Assembly (NCBI GenBank): GCA_032209605.1
Contig: JASFXZ010000003.1
Coordinates: forward strand, 4,342,807-4,406,806
DNA length: 64,000 nucleotides
Source: Mactromeris polynyma
Taxonomy: Eukaryota > Mollusca > Bivalvia > Venerida > Mactridae
Reading direction: 5' to 3'
The position numbers and the translations under genes were made by a program. A model generated the notes under the pieces. It worked only from the letters and a program-made list of their open reading frames with translations. It was not told the origin of the DNA and searched no databases. Of the stretch, positions 36,701 through 46,702 are shown in pieces (the stretch's first letter is position 1; every line of letters begins with the position of its first letter).

Positions 36701-38126
36701 TTAACCACTTAATTATTACGATAATTATCTAGCTATCTAGTTAATATCCGTGATACATTTTCGGTAAGATAACTATCATACAAATAGAAACAGGCTTGAA
36801 AATGCCCAGAACTGCCACCTCGATCTTACCCTTTTATGATGTATTACACTAGATTTAAGTGGTAACACGAATCTTATCTAGTTGACCATTTATTATGTTA
36901 CTTAATAACTCAAATTCGCGAATTTCACTTAAGATTCGTGTTAACCACTTAATTATAAATGCAACTTTGGCTTCTAGATGTAAGTGGTAACACGAATCTT
37001 AAGTGAAATTCGCGAATTTGAGTTATTAAGTAACATAATAAGTGGTCAACTAGATAAGATTCGTGTTACCACTTAAATCTAGAAGCCAAAAATGAATAAA
37101 TGGTAACACGAATCTTAAGTGAAATTCGCGAATTTGAGTTATTAAGTAACATAATAAGTGGTCAACTAGATAAGATTCGTGTTACCACTTAAATCTAGAA
37201 GCCAAAAATGAATAAATGGTAACACGAATCTTAAGTGAAATTCGCGAATTTGAGTTATTAAGTAACATAATAAGTGGTCAACTAGATAAGATTCGTGTTA
37301 CCACTTAAATCTAGAAGCCAAAAATGAATAAATGGTAACACGAATCTTAAGTGAAATTCGCGAAGTTGAGTTATTAAGTAACATAATAAGTGGTCAACTA
37401 GATAAGATTCGTGTTACCACTTACATCTATAAGCCAAAAATGAATAAATGGTAACACGAATCTTAAGTGAAATTCGCGAAGTTGAGTTATTAAGTAACAT
37501 AATAAGTGGTCAACTAGATAAGATTCGTGTTACCACTTACATCTATAAGCCAAAAATGAATAAATGGTAACACAAATCTTAAGTGAAATTCGCGAATTTG
37601 AGTTATTAAGTAACATAATAAGTGGTCAACTAGATAAGATTCGTGTTACCACTTACATCTAGAAGCCAAAAATGAATAAATGGTAACACGAATCTTAAGT
37701 GAAAATCGCGAATTTGAGTTATTAAGTAACATAATATGTGGTCAACTAGATAAGATTCGTGTTACCACTTACATCTATAAGCCAAAATTGCATTTATAAA
37801 TAAGTGGTAACACGAATCTTAAGTGAAATTCGCGAATTTGAGTTATTAAGTAACATAATAAGTGGTCAACTAGATAAGATTCGTGTTCCCACTTAAATCT
37901 AGTGTAATACAGTAATATGCCACCATAGATATGAAATGTAAGAAAATGATCATAAAAATTTCAAAACTAAGGCAATATCAACCACATTCTTACCTGTATG
38001 ACTTGCTAAATTGGCTTTCAGAATTTTTAAATTGTTCAAAATCGCATCTAAATCCACTTTAACGTAGGTTGGTCTGCGAGCTAAAGCGAACTCAGCCGCC
38101 AAAACACTTCCGGCGCCACCTTCCAT
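21758..38126 (-). CDS. Alanine racemase, copy B (intact)
   Basis: Exons on the minus strand: 38126-37994, 29228-29070, 27767-27637, 27249-27157, 26420-26299, 24529-24420, 24004-23875, 23356-23259, 21996-21758. All have GT/AG junctions and one unbroken frame of 404 codons plus stop. It is a PLP-dependent fold-type III alanine racemase: N-terminal barrel with PLP lysine K51 in IVKANAYGHG, 'VDTGMSRNG', 'MTHFA', 'VSNSGA', 'YVRPGISMYG'; C-terminal domain with catalytic tyrosine Y307 in PVGYADGY and 'GRISMDAITV'. No signal peptide is seen, so it is probably cytosolic. Its likely role is making D-alanine, a bivalve osmolyte. Start: the only in-frame ATG after an upstream stop; an AG eight bases before it could be the acceptor of a 5' UTR exon. 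Exon lengths and phases parallel copy A. Confidence 0.93.
22482..23200. repeat. ~169-bp mollusc-type tandem repeat with GACGGAC tail
   Basis: Four imperfect units open with 'tcaagggccataactttgca' and contain 'ggtgaacattc' and 'ttggagatatg'. The block ends in 'gacggacggacggacagaca' and 'gggggcataaaaatggg'. It fills most of intron 8 of racemase B. Frames inside it (22299-22616, 22978-23166) are not genes. Confidence 0.8.
23702..23864. mobile_element. GACCACC-type MITE next to a splice donor
   Basis: A complete copy from 'acagtaaaacctcacttaaa' to 'gagttttactgta'. Its end lies 8 bases beyond the GT (23873-23874) of the racemase B exon 7 donor, so it inserted at the very start of intron 7 without breaking GTAAGT. 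Confidence 0.85.
24772..25672. repeat. 41-bp minisatellite, ~22 copies
   Basis: The unit contains 'ggtcacatattgtcaaggta' and 'gcgtggtgtggcagagtga'. It varies at three sites: cata/caga, gtagcg/gtaccg, gaaatg/gaaagg. The variants shift along the array: aatg units lie at the left and aagg with gtacc units at the right. Located in intron 5 of racemase B. Confidence 0.95.
25673..26076. other. Racemase B intron 5, unassigned part
   Basis: No repeat or gene recognised. The minus-strand frame at 25839-26045 has no support. Confidence 0.45.
26077..26256. mobile_element. GACCACC-type MITE
   Basis: 'acagtaaaaccccacctaaa' at the left and 'ggtggtattattattaaggt' at the right, in intron 5 of racemase B about 40 bp from exon 5. 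Confidence 0.8.
26421..27156. other. Racemase B intron 4
   Basis: No recognised element. The 96-codon plus-strand frame at 26654-26944 has no family resemblance that I can see and lacks supporting context. Confidence 0.4.
27875..28068. mobile_element. GACCACC-type MITE
   Basis: 'acagtaaaacctcacttaac' to 'gagtttttactgta', in intron 2 of racemase B. The left arm is interrupted by 'ttatggttgttaaaggtcac'. Confidence 0.8.
28176..28312. repeat. 82-bp direct duplication
   Basis: 'tagtccagccacggacgtca' and 'catctctatactgtcgctgt' recur with small changes 82 bases later. The frame at 28038-28361 is produced by it. Confidence 0.75.
28981..29056. repeat. 39-bp direct duplication
   Basis: 'cagcttggaagctcggctat' plus 'gtaacatgtagctcat' occurs twice in tandem, 14 bases from the exon 2 donor of racemase B. 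Confidence 0.75.
29229..30280. other. Racemase B intron 1, proximal part
   Basis: About 1 kb without a recognised repeat or gene, before the first large inverted-repeat element. Confidence 0.45.
30838..32095. repeat. Tandem array of GCAGAC-bearing units inside the MULE-like element
   Basis: Twelve units of 93-116 bp each carry 'tgcagactagttgaaaaacg' followed by 'cagaccagttgaatta'. The length differences come mainly from presence or absence of a short T-rich segment (ctgttctaatgcat). The paired GCAGAC.AGTTGAA motif resembles the motif in the element's own terminal repeats. Confidence 0.9.
32368..32655. repeat. 142-bp direct duplication inside the MULE-like element
   Basis: 'ttgattaaaggattcaaagt' and 'gatgattgatacatcaaagt' recur in the same order 142 bases apart with a few substitutions. 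Confidence 0.75.
33140..33881. other. Racemase B intron 1, between elements
   Basis: A short inverted repeat near 33422-33472 (tatgtttgggatgttatta / catcccaaacata) marks a possible small hairpin. No gene. The frame at 33450-33662 is unsupported. Confidence 0.4.
33882..34138. mobile_element. GACCACC-type MITE with internally expanded 17-bp motif
   Basis: 'acagttaaacctcacttaaa' to 'gaggttttactgta'. The motif 'gaccacctcaataataa' is repeated about six times in the left arm, longer than in other copies, a local expansion. Confidence 0.85.
34471..34611. repeat. Perfect 70-bp tandem duplication
   Basis: 'ttccatatcgacatggcttt' through 'acaaattgaataaaac' occurs twice without visible change, so it is recent or an assembly effect. 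Confidence 0.85.
34612..35641. other. Racemase B intron 1, unassigned part
   Basis: A+T-rich. No recognised gene or repeat. Confidence 0.45.
35642..36296. mobile_element. Foldback element with ~245-bp inverted arms
   Basis: The left arm 35642-35886 (tatacttaaggactttgaaa ... gtcaacatgac) is the near-perfect inverse of 36051-36296. A 165-base loop lies between. Both ends read TATACTTAAGGAC. No coding capacity. It would fold as a very long hairpin in pre-mRNA of racemase B. Confidence 0.85.
36638..37936. mobile_element. Nested foldback element carrying a palindromic 116-bp satellite
   Basis: The outer inverted ends 'atggtggcatattactg' (36646) and 'agtaatatgccaccat' (37911) enclose a second inverted pair starting GTATTACACTAGATTTAAGT (36841 and, inverted, 37910). 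Inside are about eight units (seven spaced exactly 116 bp, starts at 36985, 37101, 37217 and so on). Each unit is itself palindromic: GGTAACACGAATCTTA at one side, TAAGATTCGTGTTACC at the other, with the ATTCGCGAAT palindrome within. No coding capacity. Confidence 0.85.
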
Positions 38127-39346
38127 TTGTCGTCTGCAAAGTATTCCAATCTGCTATAAAATGAAATAACGATATTTGTGCTTCAGAGATAAAATCAGGT
38201 CCAACCTTATATATTCTGGTTTAAACCGGCTAGTTCCAAATACGGAATAATTCCAAAAGTCAATAGGAGTAAAAAGGATACCAAGATTGTTTTCCTCTGC
38301 CAATTATCGATTAGAACAGCAGATAAAGGGGATATAAAGTTACTGAAGAGCTAGTAAGCGGAAATTTGTAAAATTACGAAGAACACGTTATCACAGTTAA
38401 GACGTTATATGGGTAGACTGGAAGAATTACACCGCTTATATAGGGTACACCATAAAAAATAACTCATACCGGTTGGGTGTAGTGTCGTAATATTGTACTT
38501 AGGAAATTTAAGTCGGTAATTTTCCATTTGTGTGGGCCTACGCTATGATATCGCATGGGGTTATTTATGTAATCGATATAAGTTATGGGCCGATAAATAT
38601 CCTGTTGAAGATAAAATACGATTAGAGATAAATATTTGTCTTTAACCTGACGACTTGACCTTACTTAGTACTACAGTAATGACCTGAGATATATTACCGT
38701 TAAACTTGTAATTTGATGACCGTTAGTTCAACGTGTGCGTTATGTCGCAGTTTAATGTTACTCTCGAAATCCGGCAGTCAACTCAAAGGGTAGTCCTTAA
38801 ATAAGACCATACATAACTTATTTCGCATTTTGACATTTCCCGGTAATGTAGTTGCATGTGTAAAGTGAAAGTAAAATGTAAAATACAGAGGATATTGAAT
38901 GAGTGTTGTATTAGTATTGAATTTATGGAACGAGTTGAATAAAATGATATTCATGACGCGAGCCTCTGGCGATATGAAGCGAGCCTCTGGCGAGCTTCAT
39001 ATTCTTTTTATTCAACGAGTTCAATAAATTAAATACTAAACAACACGAATTTAATATTCTATTTATCACATACCCGACAAAATGAGGTAAAACACACATC
39101 CAAACCTGACCTCATTAATGTAGACAGCAGCGTCGCGAAAGTAATAAGGTTATTGAATTAAAGAGCCGAGAAAGTAGGCCAGTCCACAAAGTCATTATTT
39201 CTAAAATTATCCATAAATCTATCAATAATTTATCATTTTCTAGTTTATTAAATATATCTCACATTGCGCTGATATCAAACGTAACTGTAAAAGCGTAAAT
39301 TAAGAATAACCTTTCCTCTCGAAATGTCATTGATTAAGATATTTAA
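38127..39346. other. Upstream region of racemase B
   Basis: No gene. At 38930-39030, 'aacgagttgaataaaatgat' plus 'gcgagcctctggcg' is partly mirrored by 'tattcaacgagttcaata', a probable small MITE. Promoter and 5' UTR exon(s) of racemase B probably lie here or slightly further upstream. Confidence 0.4.
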
Positions 39347-39379
39347 TGACGTCATCACACAAACAAGTCTCTGACGTCA
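39347..39379 (-). promoter_or_regulatory. Two full CRE palindromes (TGACGTCA)
   Basis: TGACGTCA at 39347-39354 and again at 39372-39379, 25 bases centre to centre. CREB/ATF factors bind this octamer. The pair is about 1.2 kb before the racemase B start codon, a plausible promoter position for a gene with a 5' UTR intron. Further single copies occur near 42451, so the link is tentative. Confidence 0.3.
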
Positions 39380-40454
39380 TTCAGTATACACGCGTTCAGT
39401 GAGTCCGTTCCATCTCTCGGACTCGAATCGCTATCAAGTGTGCCGAATCTAGTCAATTTTGATTGATTTAGGACTGAGCTCTTCGAACGAAGATAAATAT
39501 GTTGATTCAAGTTCATGTGTACACTGATGACGTTTGATGTCGACTGAAACACGAATCGTTAGAGATGGAATAAACTTACTGAACTGGATAGGTAGGTTGG
39601 GAGAATTGTCCCAGACATGCTTAGTAGATATGTCATAACTTGCATGGTAACGGTAAATTTTATCATATTTATTTTTGAGTTTGCTGCAGCGTTCATGAGC
39701 ATTCTTATTTGATGCATCAACAGTTAACGATGTGGATATTTTTATCAGTACTCGTTTTGTTAATTGTGAACAAGCAGCGTATGGATTTCATTTTGGCTTT
39801 TCCGCTCATTTGCATATTATATGCACACTGTGCCATATGATATTTATGGCATCGTATAAACATGCACGGGTATGTGATAAAACAACGTAATGAATGTTTA
39901 TGGTTAAATGGGCATGTACACGTTATAATATTTTGAACTACTCAAAGGGTAATGCCGTGTTCCTCGCTAGAAATAAACACAAAAAACATACTATCAAAAA
40001 TCTTTAAAATAAATCATTCTTACCAGGTAACAAGTATCGATTTCTCTGTAGAATACTTTGTATTTTCTTATTACAATTTATGGAAGATAAGACGCGGGTA
40101 TAAATCCAACGGAGAGTTTTACATAAATGGGTAAAACATTTCTTTCACATGTATAGGGCCTAAAGTACAATTATACATTCGCTCGAAAATCACGTGGAAT
40201 ACGTGCAAGACGCGTACACAGAAACTCACCGCTTGCCTTTTGAAGAATAAAGGCTGACCAAATTGAAATATTGGGTTATCATAGACCGAAATATTAATTA
40301 ATCGATACATTCAATAATTCGCGCTAACCAGGTGATTATGTGAACATGTCGCTATCGCTTAAATAGATACATGCTCTTAGCAGACCAGTGAATACCACCA
40401 CCAGCCAACAGTTTTGTCTTAAAATGTGTGATTTATATCGTCTAGAGATCAAGG
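39380..40454. other. Intergenic DNA, nothing recognised
   Basis: Short chance frames only (39355-39552 minus, 39952-40134 plus, 40119-40310 minus). Confidence 0.45.
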
Positions 40455-40457
40455 GAG

Positions 40458-40530
40458 ACACGTTGGTCGATGGGTGGCGCGCTGGACTCCTGACCCGATG
40501 GTCGTGGGATCGAATCCCGCCTCTACCCCT
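40458..40530 (+). tRNA. tRNA-Arg(CCT)-like pseudogene or SINE head
   Basis: Contains A-box-like 'TGGTCGATGGGTGG', an anticodon arm with loop CTCCTGA (anticodon CCT) and B box GGATCGAATCC. Stem pairing in the acceptor is poor and there is no clear discriminator end, so it is likely a pseudogene or the truncated head of a SINE. Confidence 0.4.
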
Positions 40531-41749
40531 GTCTTCTCAACCCTTGTATAAGGTGTGCATATTGGTTCGAAACCCGAGTAGCTTTCAGCAAGTGTGATTA
40601 ATCTAAGTCATGAAAACTTGCATCGCAATTGATGAACACATGTATACAATAAGTTAGCTTAAAACTAATAATTTGATAATTTCACTGCATAGTATACATG
40701 AAGAGCATCAAGTAGGCCTAAGGATGTACACACAATGTTATAGAATCAGAGTAACACTTCTTACTATGTTGTTCATTTTAAGGCATCTAAGATTTAAATA
40801 CATTTGCTTGAAAACAAATTTGCTGATTTTCTCTTTTCCAATTTACGAAATGTACTAATTATCCCTGCAAATCTCGCCTATCATTCAAGGAAAACTGTTC
40901 ATTATTGATGTAACACATGAATAAATTACATTACTCAAGCTATGAAGTATACTCAGAACAAATAAAAACGCAAAATCTAAGATTTCTCAAATGTGTCGAA
41001 CTTACCTAGGGATGCAAGATAACAACTTAACATGATATTGTTTCATTTTACGCAATGATAAACGCTCAATGTTTTTTTCAATCAACGGGTATTTTCATAT
41101 CAAAATGAGTTTAAAACACGCTAAAATGGCATTTAAAGGACATATCACAGGTACAAAAATGTGCGTTTTTGAATGAAGTGAGTATATATTCATTATGACA
41201 TGTATATCTACACTAAGCTTCGCTGTCTGCTATATTTGTATCGATCCTATGTTTGCCCGTGCCATTATTTTTGTGCCAATTCTGCAAATGACCATGTTTA
41301 TATTCATACGTAGATCTTTTAGAGAGGGGTCGCCGCGTAATACCGAACACTTTTCAAGCATTTAAGCCACTGTTCGGTCAACTTTTCACGCATAACGGCC
41401 AATTTCCGAGCCGTCTAGCCGACCTCAATTTAATAAAAACATGCTCAAATCTGACCAACTGTGTTTGTTCTAGATAAAGTAATAATTATTCCGGTTTAAA
41501 AATAAGAACATATATATCAGACAAAAGCTTTATTATTGCAAAATTATTTTCATTATGATGTGTCAAAGAAATTCTCGAACAAACATCAAGAATAAACACT
41601 TAATCTTGATCGAAAGTCAAACAAAATTACTCATCTAAAATCCAATTTCAATTTCATAGACTTTCAGATAATCAAATTAACGAAGACTATTTCAGAAATG
41701 TATATCCCGTAGGCGTATTTCTAAGTTCATAAAGCAATCAAATGAACTA
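40531..41749. other. Intergenic DNA, nothing recognised
   Basis: A+T-rich with no supported gene or repeat. Confidence 0.4.
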
Positions 41750-41772
41750 TAGTAAATCAAGGGGGAAAAGTG

Positions 41773-41847
41773 CGCCCGATGTGGGACCCGAACCCACGAC
41801 CCCCTAAACACTATAGTACGGCGCTCTACCGACTGAGCTTACCGGGC
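41773..41847 (-). tRNA. tRNA-like copy 1 (degenerate)
   Basis: Acceptor stem GCCCGGT pairs with ATCGGGC. D arm and B box (GGTTCGGGTCC) are recognisable. The anticodon arm has two extra bases, so it is probably a pseudogene. Confidence 0.5.
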
Positions 41848-41960
41848 GGCCGTTTAACCCCACATAACTACACTCCTCCCCCTTCCAACATTCGAGGCCC
41901 AACCACCGTGGGTCGTCAAACACCGCCGCTACCATTATAGTAAATCAAGGGGGAAAAGTG

Positions 41961-42033
41961 CGCCCAATGTGGGGCCCGAACCCACGACACCCTAAACACT
42001 AGTACGGCGCTCTACCGACTGAGCTAACCGGGC
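41961..42033 (-). tRNA. tRNA-like copy 2
   Basis: A canonical A box (TTAGCTCAGTCGG) and a T arm GTGGG-TTCGGGC-CCCAC. The anticodon loop CTAGTGT would give AGT, but the anticodon stem has two mismatches and the acceptor has one. Confidence 0.5.
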
Positions 42034-42148
42034 GGCCGTCTAACCCCACATCACTACACTCCTCCCCCTTCCAGCATTTGAGGCTCAACCTTCGTGGGTC
42101 GTCATCCCACCGCTGCCACCATTATAGTAAATCAAGGGGGGGGAAGTG

Positions 42149-42221
42149 CACCCGATGTGGGGCTCGAACCCACGACCCCCTAAACACTAGTACGGCGCTC
42201 TACCGACTGAGCTAACCGGGC
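42149..42221 (-). tRNA. tRNA-like copy 3 (best preserved)
   Basis: Acceptor GCCCGGT/ATCGGGT, D arm GCTC..GAGC, T arm GTGGG-TTCGAGC-CCCAC, total 73 bases. The anticodon by position is AGT (threonine), but stem CCGTA/TTAGG is only partly paired. Either a tRNA-derived repeat or a decayed tRNA gene. Polymerase III promoter boxes are intact. Confidence 0.55.
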
Positions 42222-42691
42222 GGCCGTCTAACCCTTCGTCACTACAGAACGAATCCATTTCGATTTGGAAAAAATCAATATCGTAAACCTCTGTTTAACG
42301 ATTTCGTATTTGAAATAATTTCGTAAAATGTCGACGTAACTCGTCCAGGAAACAACCAATGAGTTATGTGCCGGGACGTACCGGACTTCATAGCACAACA
42401 ACTGAACCGTATGTGGCTTACCTTTGGTTAGATGAATTTTCACGATTACATGACGTCATCATGTTTTCCTCATGACGTTCACAACGTTACGCAAACTTTT
42501 CTCATATAATCTGACTTAACATTCGGAACTCATCCATCAGTACCGTGTATAGCAAAACTCATTTGTAAAACAAGGGTCCCATTTCTTTTTTTTTACTTAT
42601 ATTAATCTTGTAATCATTTGGCCGTTACATAGGGTCTAACATTTACTACATAACAATGTTTACGTAATAAGTATTTCATATGAGTAAAATG

Positions 42692-42866
42692 TACAGTAAA
42701 ACCTCTATAATAAGACCACCCTTGGGACCCTTGAAATGATCTTCTTATTGAGGCTCCTACTATTGAGGTTGTTTAAAGAGCAAAACAGTGATTATAATGG
42801 ACTTGAAAATTGTGTTCTTAATTTTGAGGTGGTGTTATTACTGATGTGGTCTTTATGTAGGTGTTG
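42692..42866. mobile_element. GACCACC-type MITE
   Basis: 'acagtaaaacctctataata' and 'agaccacccttgggaccc' open it, followed by 'aattttgaggtggtgttatt'. It is in the inverse orientation to most copies. Confidence 0.75.
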
Positions 42867-45390
42867 GTTTTATGTATAATTCTGAGATATACTGGCCTTA
42901 ATCGTAAAGGGGTGTGTTTTGGCAGATATATACCGCAGGAATTTCGATTTTTTACTGTAATACGAGAAATTAATCAAAACACTTGACAATCGTGAATCAC
43001 GCGTGTTTGCCTTTCACGTCCTGTTTGTTTAGAAGCATGTATCGAACCAAAGTTTAGTGAGTACAGACATCAGTGCGATCTACTTTAAAATTTTCTAATT
43101 CTTTTCAACCATCCAAAAGTCATGCCCACATTTAGAGCTACATAGGCATACATATGTTGAAATAAATAGTATATAATTTGCTTTGAAATGTTTAAAATGG
43201 AAATACATGTACATGTATGTACAATTAGAATTTAAAGAAAAAAAAAGAAATATAATCAATTCAAATAAATACGGAAGTTCTTGTAATTGTTACATTGTGG
43301 ACACCGTGTAAGCGTATATATATATACATGTATATACATCGGGATCAATGGATGACAGGAAGAACAAGGAAAAGTTAGTGGTAGGACCTTGGTCGTAGGT
43401 AGGGAACATATCTAGTCTGAAACAAATTGTACCAGTGCCTAAAACATATCACTGAGATTTAATATGAACACAAGTCTTTCCATGACCTGAAATCCGTTAG
43501 CAAATTCTGAACACAATGGAAACTTTTTACATGCGAACGGTCGACTTTGTGGAATGTGATACCTATCTCAAATGACGTACTATGGATAATGTTTGAGAAA
43601 CATTTTATGTTTATTCGTTCCAACCCTCTCTATGATTGCCGCACGTCGCCATAACGGGTTATATGGAGAGACAATGATGCGACGTTAATAGCAGGTTTAC
43701 GATGTAACAAATGCTTCCTTGGCTTTTTGTATCATGCAATCATAAATCAATCTTATTCCAACGATGCAATTTGCTTAAACAAATGGCTGTTATGTATGGC
43801 AAGACATTTTTCGCATTGCTTTTTCATATCCTGATTTGTCAAAGTCTTAGTTACATAAACATAAGACCTTATTAATGAAGTGGCCTTAATTCCGAGTTGG
43901 TCATAAAATGAGGTTTTACTGTAACTTACTGAACAAATATCTTACCGTTCTTAGTCCCACATTCATATGATTCACAGCAAGTGATAATAAACTCTGAGAA
44001 TACACTTTTATAATCATATCTCCAAGAGAGCACAAACATCGAACATATGTCATTGATGTTTTCTTCTCATGTTTACCGGTTCCAATGTCGCATTTTCTCT
44101 CAATAAGGGATTGTTATGTCAGTGAATACCGTACATAACACAATGTTTCTCAAATCGATAGTCTCCAGAATAGTGAGGAAACTGTGAGATAAATGACCTC
44201 AAGACAATGGTACAAATATAGCACAGGAACACTCACAGATATTTGGTCGCCAAAAAAGTTGATTGATGGTCAAATAAGTTGTGCTTGAAAAGCAATTTGA
44301 TCATTCAGACTGGTCCTGGAATGCAACTACATTAAAGCTGATGCAATTGTGTTTTTGTATTTCTGTCAAAACTAAAGTCGAAGTCAACATTTCATTTTGT
44401 TTCAAAAATATCATGAGATTTTCGTCAGTGTGCAATTACATCCAGCCATGGTGATTCATGAAAATATGTTCTTTTTCACTGAATGACCCTGACCTTTAGA
44501 ATAAATATTCCCTGAACCCAAATAGATTCAGAAAGTGGGGATTCCATATTTTATTGCACGATTTGTGATAAATGCACATTTCTATTGTCCAAAGATCTAA
44601 TGACTGTTCATTGTATTTAGTAGCGGGTAACATGATCTTCATGTACCCTGGTAGGCAACCATTAGACCTGACACTACACCCTGGTATAGCATACTTCACC
44701 ACAACCAGTGACTATGCAGGCACGTAATTGGCATTTAAACGACGTATATTCCCGTCTTGACACTACTTTAAGACATTGGCAGTAGGACAGCCGTATGCAA
44801 ACCGAATTGTAAGACAAACAAAAACACGAACTCTCGTTGTTAACACTAAATATTTGCGTTGCTAAACGAGAAACAAATTGCAAAGCCGCAAATACCATAT
44901 TTGCAGATCTTGATTTTTAACTTTGCAGCAATAGAATGCAGTGTGTATAATCGGTATTAAACTATCACAATAATCAAATTGACTTATAAGGAAAACTAAA
45001 GTAGAAATTGAATTCATACCTTGTGAAACTCGAATAAAATGGGCGCAATGTGTCTAATAAGTTGTACATGCAAAAACTTCGGCGCCAGCTTTCTGATGGT
45101 GCCATAAATACTTTAACACATGAATAAAACATTCGTTCTCGCTTTCCTACATTGCATGATTGAGACAATCAAAATTAAATATTTTGGGAGTTAAAGTTCA
45201 TTCCGATGCCAAATCCGACGTATCCTACTTTCAGAACTTTTTTTCGGGCGTTTATAGAGCAGTGGCAGGATTGTCAAGCTGGCTAATCGACATACTGTAC
45301 ATGCAGTGCTATAAAATGCTGACCCCTTAAACAAAGATGAGCCGAAAATTAACAATGCAGATGCGTGACATTGTTTGAAGTCTAGTTATT
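42867..45390. other. Intergenic DNA with one MITE fragment
   Basis: At 43868-43923 'tggccttaattccgagttgg' and 'gaggttttactgta' form a degraded end of the GACCACC family. (TA)n/TACATG runs occur near 43315-43340. The small minus-strand frames at 44496-45168 have no recognisable domains. Confidence 0.4.
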
Positions 45391-45575
45391 ACAGTAAAAC
45401 CTCATCTAAAGACCACCCCAATAATAAGACCACCTCGAAATTAAGACCAATTTTTGCAAGTCTATTTTCACTGTTTTGCTCTTCATGCAACCTTAATATT
45501 AAGTCCAACTCAATAAGAAAACCGGTTTTCAAGGGTCCCAAATTAAGGTGGTCCGATTATTGAGGTTTTACTGTA
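45391..45575. mobile_element. GACCACC-type MITE
   Basis: 'acagtaaaacctcatctaaa' to 'gaggttttactgta', complete. Confidence 0.85.
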
Positions 45576-46443
45576 TTATTAATTTTCTGGATGATGTTTG
45601 TATTACATGATTTAACGGTCAAGTGACTTTGGTATAATAGCTACACAGAAAGTCAGACCGCGAAGCCCATAACATTGTCTTGATCACAACTTATGCATCT
45701 ATAGGAATACATATTATGTGCTGATAAACACTCAACTATCCATCGCCTTATGAAATAAATGGTTCCAGCGTTTAACGGACATTTCCCAGGCCGTAAGTCG
45801 TGGCGTAGCGAAGTTTGTCATCACGTCTAAGTGTTGTGCAGTCTGTTGTTGTTCCAGGATTTCAGTTTCATACCCACTTGGTGATGCCGCGTGTTTTACT
45901 TTTGCCTAATGGATTAGGTTTCTGTACATATTAGATTTACGGAATGATAACGGATAAGAAGTTTGCATTATACGTAACTGATTTAAGCCGTCAGTATTTA
46001 TATGGACAGCCCCCATGCTGTAAGACGGTTAAGTATTACTCGGACAATTTAACAGCAGCCTCCTGACTTTTATGAGCATAATTCCACAGTAGACTGATTA
46101 TATGAAATTATCTCCGTCTCCAATCCGATTCACTTGATATTATCATATTCATGTACACGTTTGGTCATTTAATAATATAAAAAATAAATATAATGAAAGA
46201 AATCCAGAAAAACGATGATTTCCGTAACTGCAACGAAAAATACCGATGATGCCCGATTCCCTCACGTAAAGTTATATGGTAGTCAGCGTAATCGATGTAT
46301 AATATATTCATGCATAAAGGTCAGGATCAGATTTATATGTTCGGACTATAGTTAACTGTTTTATGTTTAATTACTGTGCAGTCTTTTATTTTTGCCATTT
46401 CCCATCTTCTTTAGTTATATATTCATACTTCTCCCATTTACAG
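45576..46443. other. Sequence upstream of the unidentified exon
   Basis: No earlier exon could be assigned with confidence. The last 60 bases are a pyrimidine-rich acceptor tract ending 'cttctcccatttacag'. Confidence 0.4.
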
Positions 46444-46702
46444 TTTTATTTCATACACCGATAATACATACGTGAATGCGTCGATCCGTGAAAATAGTCA
46501 TTCTTCAGGTACCCTTCCTCATTTGCATAAAAATGACATCACCGAATTAAAACATTATTTGGCATTCAACTATGAACCAAAGCCTGAGATTAAACTAACA
46601 ACGGAGAGCAATATGATATTGGAATATTTCGGTAATGGAAAATTACCGAAGAAGCCAGACAATTTACATGTTGTTCAAAAGCGTGATCTCGTAACTGCAT
46701 AA
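46444..46702 (+). CDS. Unidentified terminal coding exon
   Basis: A strong acceptor (pyrimidine tract, then tttacag at 46443) opens directly into 85 uninterrupted codons and a stop at 46700-46702, with one base of a split codon first. The peptide is hydrophilic, with 'SYTDNTYVNASIREN', 'KHYLAFNYEPKPEIKLTTE' and a basic Pro-rich end 'GNGKLPKKPDNLHVVQKRD'. Codon usage and composition differ from the neighbourhood and resemble real coding sequence. An internal ATG at 46472 exists, but the frame continues upstream to the acceptor. I do not recognise the family and no partner exon was found, so the gene's 5' part is missing from this annotation. Confidence 0.5.

Larger units (their letters stand above)
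41750..42235 (-). repeat. 188-bp tandem unit (2.5 copies) carrying three tRNA-like genes
   Basis: The unit starts 'agtaaatcaagggggaaaag', contains a tRNA-like segment on the minus strand, and continues with 'cactcctcccccttccaaca'. The three tRNA-like ends are exactly 188 bases apart (41773, 41961, 42149). Unit 3 stops after its tRNA-like part. Confidence 0.85.
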
